Below the pieces are notes generated by a model. That model saw only the letters and a program-made list of their open reading frames with translations. It made no database searches and was not told the origin of the DNA. From Mya arenaria (lineage: Eukaryota > Mollusca > Bivalvia > Myida > Myidae): a DNA stretch of 64,000 bases. The DNA is taken from contig NC_069136.1 in NCBI RefSeq assembly GCF_026914265.1, positions 16,491,228-16,555,227 on the forward strand, in the 5' to 3' direction. The position numbers were made by a program, and so were the translations under genes. Each line of letters starts with the position of its first letter. Position 1 is the first letter of the stretch. Shown here one piece after another: positions 45,842 to 56,019 of this stretch.

Positions 45842-46189
45842 TTTAAAGTCTTCTACACAGATTTACCGTTTTGACAACCTTTTTTGTTGTCTTGGAACGA
45901 GCCAATTTATGCGAAGATGTATGGAAACTAGTATCATAAGACTGCTGACAAAAAATCAGATCGCCGATTTTTATATTTAAGTTCAAAAATTGATGTCTTA
46001 TGCATTTTCCTTTAACCGTTAGTAACGCATTTAGCCATAAAACATTAATTTTCGAACTGAAAAATGAAAATCTGCGATCTGATCTTTTGTCAGCAGTCTT
46101 ATATCACTTGTTTGCAGATATATACGCAGATATTGGTTCATTCCATGGCAAAACATAAAAAAGTCAATCTATGAGAGTGTAGCTTTAAA
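45842..46189. mobile_element. Fold-back MITE, family A, copy 4
   Basis: The left end is worn (TTTAAAGTCTTCTACACAGA) but the right end AGAGTGTAGCTTTAAA and the internal palindrome are kept: GATCGCCGATTTTTATATTT against GAAAATCTGCGATCTGATCT. It abuts the GAGCCCCGCC element, so two small elements are stacked head to tail. Confidence 0.8.
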
Positions 46190-48215
46190 TAAAATACTTA
46201 TGATCTCGGTCGTGATTATACTTATTTAGAAATCAAACTTGTAGGAGGGAACATCGGATTGTAAAGTTTCAAGTTTGTCAGATCAAAACCCATGTTCTTG
46301 ACAAAATAAGCATGGGAACATATCAATATAATATGACGCATTTAGGCACTGGAAACATTTATGGAGCGTTGTATGTAGCGTTATGTTATTAACAAAACAT
46401 ATTGAAGCAGATATTCGTTTTTAGATATCATTTATATGTGTGTTTGTTTTTATGTTTGTTGACAGTGAGTCGTTGGAGTTTTTGATCTGATAAATACAAG
46501 CATTGTTTAAAGTCCGGGTTCTTTTTTAACACTGCAAAATTTGTTTTAAAAATCCATTTACCAATTAATCAACCACAAAATAGCCTAATGCTGACATAAT
46601 AATTGTATATTTATTGTTTGCCATCGGAAAATTTTACTCGTGGATCTATGACCCAGATAGTTCCACTCTGTTTAAGCAATTCTATTTCACAGTTGAATAA
46701 CACTCTTACAGAACACTTTTATATTGCGGTCAATGCTTAGATTAAAGTTTGTCTTTTGCAGTCGGAAAATAGCTCATGTCCATTATGTTTCTTCTTATTG
46801 TGCAGGTAATTTTCATTATAATGATTCATTATTACCCTTACGCACGTTTTTGATATAATTTGAATTTTGTGATACAGACGAAAAACCGCCGTCATGTTTT
46901 GCAATACTCTTTGAAAATTGACTTAAAAGAGATTCGAGCTAAGAAAGTTAGTATGCAGAATATTGTACCATACCGATCGGCCATCGGATACTTATGGGAC
47001 AAGTAAATAGGGACTATATAATTGTTCTTATTATAATCGCATTTATCAAATTGATCTTTTTCATTATTTAAGCGAGTTCATCAAAGGACGCTTGCTTGAA
47101 TTCATCTCTCCGACAGTCTTTCAACGCTTTGATTTTTTACGAAAGAAAAACGCTTGACCGCTAGAGCTACATTTTTATAAGCGCACAGCCAGTAGGGTGT
47201 CTCTCAATCATCCTGCGGTAAAGTCAAAACAATTAGCAGAGAGCAACAATATTCCAACTTTTCTAGACTCAAATGGGAGCTCAAATTTTCAGAAATAAAA
47301 ACTTGTATATCAAAGAGAAAAATATATATGACAAATAGTTTATACGTATCCTCAGTAACTCTACTGTTAACTGTGATACACCTCTGCAGATATTGCACGT
47401 TTCAAAGAACCGTTATCGGCTAACCACTGTCGTGTTGTCGCCTCCCTCGTCCCCCCACCCTCCCCCACGCCTGAAAACGTACTGTCCATGATGCCTCAGG
47501 CGATAAACATGTTTTTGATAACACAACGACATATGTTTAAATCAGATTTATTGTTAGAAATTTGCCAATAAAATCCTGCACAATATCATTTTTTTTAATT
47601 TTAAAATATGTGTTCTAAGTAAAAACATAATGCACTGTAATGAATGTTCTATTTATTTCTCAAGCGAGTGCGTTGTCCTTTATCCTGCTCATAACTGTGT
47701 TTTTCAAAATTTTCTTCAATGATTCAATTGCTTACAATACTGTATCGTCGGATACCCCCGATACATATTGTGGGCAATTTCGCTAGGACAATCTCGTTAT
47801 CATGAATAATTAATGAGGCAGATACATTGGTTCCGCAACGTACCAGATGCTTTACGGTTGAAAACCCATTCTCCGCCTTATCAGTACAATACTATTCTGT
47901 AGTAATCAAGACCACACGGCTACGGAGGCTACCGACGCTGTACAGATATTGAACAATAATTGAGTGTAACGTGCGAATTCATTGGAAGAAGAGTTGTCTT
48001 CCCTGCCTCATGCATATTCATTAAAACGAGATTTTGTCAGTCAATTTCCCCCCGGTATGTATGAAGTGTAACCATGGTTGCCGACGATGACAATACTGTC
48101 ATAATCGTTTTTGTTAAAATAATGATTTACCATACAAATAAAACTGTTCCTAAAGTAACATTGACCTATATGCATCAATTGAATGAGAGGTTTTAAGCCG
48201 AGGTGAATAAATGTC
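46190..48215. other. Spacer, no gene seen
   Basis: AT-rich 3' flank of the cysteine-rich gene. The only compositional anomaly is a C-run patch (TCCCCCCACCCTCCCCCAC) at 47,451. No ORF with recognisable features. Confidence 0.5.
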
Positions 48216-51200
48216 TTATTTTCTGTAGAAGTAAAACTTTCCCCTGGATCGTCCATAGCCGCGTCCGCCAAACCGACCTCGTTTCGACATCAATGAGTCA
48301 TCCATACCATCTACTGTAAACAAGGAAAACATCAAGGTCAGTGCAGTAACGTCTCCGTTTTATTTAAACATCAAGGAGTTATCCTAAAATAAGCATTATG
48401 AGCATTTCGGGTATATGAGGGAACAAAATAGATAAACAAACATCTCTATTAACAAATTATTTACGAAGTATGAACGGATAGCGCCACCACAAAGCAAAAC
48501 AGAAGTATTTCCGAACTCTTTTTTATTATATATCCTAAATGATGGAATAAAATATAAAATGATTAACATTTCAAAACATTGCAGGTAACGTAGGGCAGAT
48601 ATTTCACCGATTCAGAGTTGAACATCACACATTAAGTACGGCCAAGCCGCTTGAACAATTATATCAAGCCTATATTTAAGGCACGCAATATAGTATGTAT
48701 GCCAAAACATTTGTTTTTAATTGTAATGCATGTTCATGTTAAACTCATTTGTTTATATTGAAAACAACTTAATACATATGACTTAGGTACAGATAAAAAC
48801 ATTATAAACCTTTATGTTGTGTTTTGATAATAGCTACGTGGCCTAATAGTCCCCAGTGAAAAACGTGAGAAAAAGTTATAATTTATTTTTTTATCTGTAA
48901 CTTAATCATGTGCATATGCATACGTCCTGTTGCCTGGCAGCGCAGGTGCCTCGGTCGATTTTTGTTTCTCCGGACAAAAACACATGTCATATATTATTAA
49001 TGTGCATGTCTTGAGTTGAAACTAAACTTAGACGGATTTGGTACAGTCGAACGCCGTTGCCTCGAACTCGCTTGGCTCAAATTCTTCGTTTACTCGAACG
49101 GGATGCAAAGGTCCGAGATATATCTATCTACTGAAGATAAGCATTCCCGCTTGGCTCGAATTTTCCGAGGCTCGAGGTATTTTCGCCGGTCCCTTGGTTC
49201 GAGCCAACGGGGTTCGACTGTATGTCTAAATGTATAATAAATGATAAGGTGGGATCAGAATACTTACAATTGCAGATCAGACTACTTATATCACGTGTCC
49301 GGGACATGATGTCAGACCAAAAGTTGGTAGAAGTAGTTTCCTCGAGAGCTTGTCTAGGACATTTGCACTGAACCTAAAAAGACATATTCGATGTAAGGTA
49401 AAATTTATTTTAATTAAGCCACACGTTATGTAAGCTCTAATAAATTTTCTGTGTAAAGGGTCATCATCTTAACTTAATGAACATTGCATGTGCCAAATAA
49501 TAGTTAGATGATATGAAGTAAATTCTTAATGAATAAGAATGGGCGGAATGAGGGTAGCGAAATAGCCCTTCTTTATTATTAAGAAATTATTTCAGGTCAT
49601 CTAACTGACTAATAATACAACCTCGTTGGCTTATACATTGAAAACACATATCTGACGCATAGAGTGTTAATCGGATGAGTGGCAGTTGGCGGACTTTCTT
49701 AAAACCCGCGAAAGGTGAAATTCTTACTGATTGTGTCTAGTTCTTAAAGATTGTATTTCTGCAGTTTCAGTGGCTTTAAAGGTAGTATTCCAAACATAGT
49801 TACAACGCGGTCACCTTTGTGAATGTCTGTCCGGCCATGGTTTCCGCCACCTCGGCTACTTCTCCGCTAGCACACTCCGGAATCTCCACTGCAGGCTGAC
49901 ACAACCCGTACCTGTGGATGTTGGAACGTTTGTGAAACATCTTGGACGGACTTAGAAATTACTTAGTAAATAACTTAAATACGTGAAAAAATATTCAAAA
50001 TACAAGGCAATTGGGTAAATAGTTTCATTGAAAGTAAAATAGAATAGATGCTCAGCCATTTTGCCATCTTCTCACTTTCGCAGTCCGGAATAACATACAC
50101 AGACTGTTTCTGCATTCTCAGGATATTCGGTTTTTATATTTGGATTTAATTTCATTCAGAAAAGATCATTATATTATAAAGATTTATCATACACTATTAT
50201 AGAGACTGAATGTTGGCCCTGGGCTCGACCTTGATTGCTCAATTATATAATCGTTATTGGAATACTAAAATGAAATTAAATAATACAAAGAATTGAAAAT
50301 AAAAAAAACAGGCCTTGGTAATGGTAGAGCATTGGCAAATGAGTCGATGCGTCCTGACTTCTGAACTTATTCAATAATAAAGGTCCCTCCCATGATAGAT
50401 GAACATTTATTAGTATGCCCTAAGCCTGAAAAAGATAATTGAAAAAGAAAGCAATTCCGTTATTTTATTTCCGTTTTAAACATTTGCCTGCGCTCTAAAT
50501 TCAATATATTGAGATTGCTTTTGTAAACTTTGGACCTTTTCCCATGGCCTCTGGAAACAACAGACGTGACACTCTAGTTACATGAACGTTCTTATGTAAC
50601 TGCTTGTAGTTATTAAAGCATAGCTGTCAAGGGTCAAATGCTCCTAAGAGTGAGAAAAAAATTCTAAGGTGTTTTGGTATGCATGACCCCCCCTCCCCCC
50701 CCCCCGGAAAAAAATGATTACTATATCGTCTGTGTTGGGTTCTGGGGTGTTATCTACAACATTTTCAATCCTTTTTTTACCATAAGTTTTATTAAATTTG
50801 AATGAGATAACGGGATATGTCTGGGCCCATATAGCATCATGTTTGCTTTCATATACGCTGCACCACCATATTTCTTCGAGTTTTGACGCTTTTTTGGAGG
50901 CTAGCTATTAGTACTAGCAGACGACTTGATGTTTACATAGACACTTAAAGTAACGAATGTTATGTGTAAGTCTATTGTATACTAATACCGGTTTCGTTGG
51001 CTAACCTTAGGTCACACACAACTTATACACGAACCAATGTTTTAATCGATTTATCCATACAACAATATCATTTATTTTCTTGAATTTTGTTATAATTGAA
51101 AAGCGTGAGAAATGAAATAGTCAGCGTGAGACAGTGATTTCATTGCCTAAGTCGTGAGACTTACGACGAAACCGTGAGACTTGACAGGTATGTTTAATTA

Positions 51201-51818
51201 AGGATTGGTCGTATTTTTCCTTGCGTTTATGTTGTAAAAACAAAGTAGGGTATTCGATCAAAGTACAAGAAGCGCGCTAGCTGACATATTTACAAAAAAT
51301 GTTCCAACTGACTAAAATCATAATGGATTGACGAATTGTCAACGCAAAATCAGACACTGAGATAGTAAGTTTCGTAAAAGTGACAGTGGGTGGTTCTTTA
51401 AACATCTGCATAAGTTGAAATGTTTGTAAGAATCAACGGTAAGCGTGTATCTGGCTAGTAGCATCTTCTTAAAGTATCATCTGTTAGAATGAACGTACGA
51501 TGCAATTTTTCTTTGCGTATACCAAACATACAACATGTTAGAATCAACGGTAATCGAATCATGGCGACCGACGTTTAACATTCCTACACTTTGTTAAACG
51601 CAACGGTACGTGTTTGCCGTGGCTACTTGCGTTTACATTTCCTACCATTTGTTAGGGTCGACTTCCAGTGTTTGAGGCCCAGGTTTGACGGCGCACATGG
51701 CGCCTGAAGGACATTTGCAGTTCAGGTAGGATACGAAGGCGGGTTCGATGGAGTGAGAGGGAAGTCCGTATATCTTGGAACATACTGCGTTCATAGGACA
51801 TAGCTGGAGTGGATACTC
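48216..51818 (-). CDS. Cysteine-rich, probably secreted protein (3' exons)
   Basis: Four minus-strand exons join in phase: 51,818-51,646 (acceptor TTTTTTCTCTTCAG; donor TG|GTAGGA), 49,911-49,815 (donor AAAG|GTGACC), 49,367-49,268 (acceptor TTTTTAGGTTCAG; donor ATT|GTAAGT) and 48,313-48,216 (acceptor TTGTTTACAG; ends TAA). The product has repeating cysteine modules: LCPMNAVCSKIYGLP, YLNCKCPSGAMC, WYGLCQPAVEIPEC and CKCPRQALEETTSTNFW. It ends in a basic Arg/Gly tail, RGRFGGRGYGRSRGKFYFYR. The CxCP spacing and WYGLCQP phrase remind me of giant-lens/Argos-type secreted antagonists of EGF receptor signalling, but this is from memory and weak. The first visible exon opens mid-protein, so signal peptide exons should lie beyond 51,818, past or within the 51.9-53.1 kb array. 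Confidence 0.62.
49042..49222. mobile_element. GGCTCGAA-family MITE, long copy
   Basis: TACAGTCGAACGCCGTTGCC TCGAAC opens and GTTCGAGCCAACGGGGTTCG ACTGTA closes; the ends are inverted repeats beginning and ending in TA. Inner CTTGGCTCAAATTCTTCG and CTTGGCTCGAATTTTCCGAG also pair. It lies in the intron between the last two exons of the cysteine-rich gene. Confidence 0.85.
49912..51645. other. Large intron of the cysteine-rich gene
   Basis: No further exon recognised. It contains a poly-C patch (CCCCCCCTCCCCCCCCCCCC, about 50,687-50,705) that may hamper sequencing or form secondary structure. Confidence 0.5.
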
Positions 51819-51879
51819 CTGAAGAGAAAAAATAAACATATGGCATTGGAGTCATCTCATCAACCAGTGGATCATACAA

Positions 51880-53140
51880 TCGATTTTTCGATCATTTATA
51901 ATATGTGGCGTTGGGGTAGTTTTACCAAAACAGCGAGTCGTACGATCGTCTTTAGATACATTCATAACATTTTGCGTAAGATCGGTTGTATCATCCGGCG
52001 GATCGTACGATCGTTTTTTCGATACATTTATAATATGTGGCGTTGGGGTAGTTTTACCAAAACAGCGAGTCGTACGATCGTTTTTTGATACATTTATAAC
52101 ATTTTGCGTAAGATTTGTTGTATCATCCAGCGGATCGTACGATCGCTTTTTCGATACATTTATATTATGTGACGTTGGGGTAGTTTTACCAAAACAGCGA
52201 GTCGTACGATCGTTTTTCGATACATTTATAACATTTTGCGTAGGATTTGTTGTATCATCCAGCGGATCGTACGATCGTTTTTAGATACATTTATAATATG
52301 TGGCGTTGGGGTAGTTTTACCAAAACAGCGAGTCGTACCATCGTTTTTCGATACATTTATAACATTTTGCGTAAGATTTGTTGTATCATCCAGCGGATCG
52401 TACGATCGTTTTTAGATACATTTATAATATGTGGCGTTGGGTTTATTTTATCATCCATTGGATGGTAGGATCGCACTTACGATACATGTACAATAGGTGG
52501 CGTCGTGGTGATTTCTTCAACCAACGAATCGTTCGATCGCGTTTTCAATACATTTTATCATATGTGTCGTCGGGTTGATTAAATCAACAAGCTGATCGAA
52601 CGATCGCCTTTTCGATAGATTTAAAATATGTGTCATTGAGGGTGATCTCGTCATACAGGTAATCGTAAGATCGCTTTTTCGTTACATTTATAATATGTGG
52701 CGTTTGGGTAATTTACCAAACAGCGAGTCTTACGGTTGTTTAGATACATTTATAACATGTTGCGTAAGTGTTACGATATCAACCAGCTGATCGTTCGATC
52801 GCTTTTTTTCGATACATTTATTATATGTGGCGTTTTCATCATCCGGCGGATCGTACGACTGTTTTTGAGATACATTTATAAAATGTGGCGTTTGGGTGAT
52901 TTCATCAACCAGCGGATCGTACGACCGCCTTTTCGATACATTTATAATATAAAGCGTTGTGCGATTATATCGACCAGCGGATCGTACGATCGCTTTTTCG
53001 ATACATTTATATTATGTGGTGTTGGGTTGATTTTTTTTCAACCAGCTTTTTGTGCGATCGTTGTTTCGATACATTTATAATATGTGGCCTTGGGGGATTG
53101 CATCAAATAGCGGATCGTACGATCGCGTTTATTATACATT
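51880..53140. repeat. 66-bp array with 132-bp higher-order period
   Basis: GATACATTTATAA recurs every 65-67 bp about 19 times. From 51,900 to 52,440 two unit types alternate strictly: one with TATGTGGCGTTGGGGTAGTT and ACCAAAACAGCGAGTCGTAC, the other with CATTTTGCGTAAGATTTGTT and CATCCAGCGGATCGTAC. This gives a 132-bp dimer repeated about four times with very few differences. After 52,440 only diverged monomers remain. Nearly every unit ends in CGTACGATCG, which overlaps two 6-bp palindromes (CGTACG, CGATCG). ORFs across it are chance. Confidence 0.9.
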
Positions 53141-53860
53141 TAATCTTGGTTGCTATGATATATAATTTGAAACAAATCGTGTGATAGGAAGAAATTAAGC
53201 ATGTTCTTGTGTGTTGTTTTTTTAATTTGCAAGATGAAATCTAAATTGAAATATGCTGGCACTCCCTTTGTTTTAATCATGTTTAAGATCGCACGATGTT
53301 TGTCGTATGTAACATGCCAATGTTTTGAACATATCAAACAGCTGAATTAAAACTCAGACACTAGAGCATTCAATCACGAACACGCTCAATTTAATGTTTC
53401 ATTGTTTTAAAATTTAAGCGTCCCTCTCAGGTCAAAATCAAACTTTTTCGCGCAAAGGGCTGAAATTTAATTTCAATAATATGACGTTACGGTCTCATAC
53501 AATTTGGCAGACTTTTCTGAAAAGCTACAATTAACCGTCATTTTATTTCATTTTTAGAACTGTAATAATAAGAAAAAAATGTTTACTTCAGCGTTAGATC
53601 GCAATGCGAATCCCCTCATGAACATTAAAACTTAATATTTCACTCGGAGCTGCGCCACTATTTTGTCATACTACAGTTTTTTGTGTTCACTCGATTTAAT
53701 GAAGCTCGATCTAACACTTAAACAAACAATACTCCTTTATATTTTGGTAATGGCACAGCGATCCATAGTTAAAAGTCCTAGTGAAACACTGACCTATTTG
53801 AAACTGAACAATGACATTCATTTAAATCTGAGCGCAACTTAAATTTCAAATTACTTTTAA
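53141..53860. other. Spacer, no gene seen
   Basis: AT-rich; no exon for the upstream part of the cysteine-rich gene could be identified here. Confidence 0.45.
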
Positions 53861-53865
53861 AACTA

Positions 53866-54759
53866 ATGCTACGTTTACACTATGTTCCCGGTGGCCACGG
53901 CAGCCCCGTTTTAGACAACCGTGGAGAAAACGGGATAAACGTGAAACATCGGGGGGGAACGGGATATGCAATCGTGACAGACCGTTATTGCCGTGCATGC
54001 CGGGCTAGAATTTTAAACTGTCAAAAAATTTGCCACGGCAGCCACGGTGTGGATGAGAAACGTAATAGGTCGTAGTAACACGGGGTAAACGCAATGACAA
54101 GTGAAAGTACGTGACAGTACGTATTAGGCCGTTACACAACTTATAAATCGTCCGTAGGGGGCGGGAATAATATGTAATCCCCGGCATCTGAAGTTCCTTT
54201 CTAGTTTTGTCACGTTGTGCTTCGTTTTGTCAAGGTTTTCACGGCAAGCTAGGGTGGACGATAGCCGTTTCGTTACGTTTCATTTGCGGTGAAAACACAA
54301 AATCTTCTTCATCTTGGGAATTCATGTTTACTTGTCGAAGTATTCTGATACAATGATTGCTGTTGCCTGGGGGATTTTCTTTATACCGTGGACACAAACG
54401 TAATCCAAAGCTCTGCGGTGTTCGCGTTCGATGCATAGGAGGCCTTGACAAAACGTGGAAAACGAATCAGACCTGGATGAAGACGTGAACAACCTGAGGG
54501 ATCCTATCAGAACGTATCGGACCGGGATGCAACGTACATGCATCCCTGGTAGACCGCGCCCGGACCTTAGTGCGCCTTGGACGAACCACTTTTTCGCCCC
54601 TACGGCTTGTCACGGTTACCTTGATAAAACGTGAGGAAACTTAGCACAACCTAACAAAACTTGTTTATGGAGACAAAAATGGCCGAAATCCCACGGCGCA
54701 ATACGTTTCGGGCAAACGGGGCTGCCGTGGCCACCGGGAACATAGTGTAAACGTAGCAT
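53866..54759. mobile_element. 894-bp element with perfect 46-bp TIRs
   Basis: The ends ATGCTACGTTTACACTATGT / TCCCGGTGGCCACGGCAGCC / CCGTTT are exact inverted copies over 46 bp. The sequence AACTA flanks both sides (53,861-53,865 and 54,760-54,764), a plausible 5-bp target-site duplication. The interior is GC-richer than the surroundings and full of CGTGA/CACGG phrases that echo the termini (for example GCCACGGCAGCCACGGTG near 54,035). Short ORFs inside have no transposase motif. Perfect TIRs suggest recent movement driven in trans. The superfamily is undetermined. Confidence 0.9.
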
Positions 54760-54764
54760 AACTA

Positions 54765-55080
54765 ACTAAAATGATACTGTTTTTTACTTTCAAATAAATC
54801 TTAAATCCTTTAATAGAAACATTCCTCACGATCAGTTGAAATTTCTTGCGTGATATAGATTTCCCCAAGAGTAAAGGTGTCTAGATTTTAATGACTTTAA
54901 TCTTTATTCGGTATGATAAAGGAGTTTTACACGCTATCGTTAAACCCTCCCTTGGGTGATATATTTCTGAAGGAAGGTGTCATATTACTCAATTACATTA
55001 ATGAGACTGTTGGACGAAACATAAATACATCACAGTTCACAGAAAAAAATGTGTATCAGGGTTATCTGAGACTGTACGCT
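54765..55080. other. Spacer
   Basis: AT-rich stretch between the TIR element and the satellite; nothing recognised. Confidence 0.5.
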
Positions 55081-55593
55081 TGAATTATGTTTGTTTTGAA
55101 TGATATTTCAGAATCTTGTCCGATCAGAATATTGACCAGTTTCTTATAATTGTGTTGAGGATGACAGCATTCGGTAGAGTAATTATTAATTGCCTTTTTA
55201 GCCAGATCGATACTATCAATGAAATTTATTGCTAGACATTCATCATTTTATTATAATCGCATGAATTATGTTTGTTTTAAATGGAATTTCAGAATCTTGT
55301 CCGATCAGAATATTGACCAGTTTCTTATAATTGAGTTGAGGATGACAGCATTCGGTAGAGTAATTATTAATTGCCCATTTAGCCAGATCGATACTATCAA
55401 TGAAATATGTTGCTAAACATTTAACATTTTATTTTAATCGCAAGAATTATTTATGTTTAGAATGGAATTGCAGAATCTTATCCGATCGGAATATTGACCA
55501 GTTTCTTAAAATTGTGTTGAGGCTGACAGCATTCGGTAGAGTAATTATTAATTGCCCTTTTAGCCAGATCGATACTATCAATGAAATTTATTG
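55081..55593 (+). repeat. 180-bp satellite, left part
   Basis: Monomers start with GAATTATGTTTGTTT at 55,082, GAATTATG at 55,262 and GAATTATTTATG at 55,444, a period of 180-181 bp. Each contains TCCGATCAGAATATTGACCA, GACAGCATTCGGTAGAGTAA and GCCAGATCGATACTATCAAT. The third monomer is cut at AATTTATTG (55,585-55,593) by the LINE and resumes at 60,570. Confidence 0.92.
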
Positions 55594-56019
55594 AACAGAA
55601 CAGAACAGAACAGAAAATTTATTTTGACTTAAGCATATAAACAGCTCATCGTCACATTACACAACATACACAATACGCCTAAACATGCAAATAAATAGAT
55701 GAATAAATGCATGAATCATTATTCAATTTCTATATATAGTTATAGAGACAAAAACAACAACAAAAAACAACAACAACAGCTTTCATCGCGCCTATAGATA
55801 CCTGTGAGAGTGTTCACTCTCTACTCTCCATAGAGGAACGTTTAGGCAAATGTTAGGCAAAGGTACTTAAAAAGAATACAGTGGTTTGATCACGGTGCTA
55901 AATAGTTATAAGTGCAAAGATAACAGTACAAATACAACTAATCTTAAGACATATACAAAACACATGGAATAACATCCAGTACAAGGATATAAATATTTCT
56001 AGAAAAAGCATATATGTAT

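Noticed and set aside
53866..54759. Short ORFs inside the TIR element as a transposase remnant
   Set aside because: None shows DDE/D spacing or a DNA-binding motif; they consist largely of terminal-repeat-like sequence.
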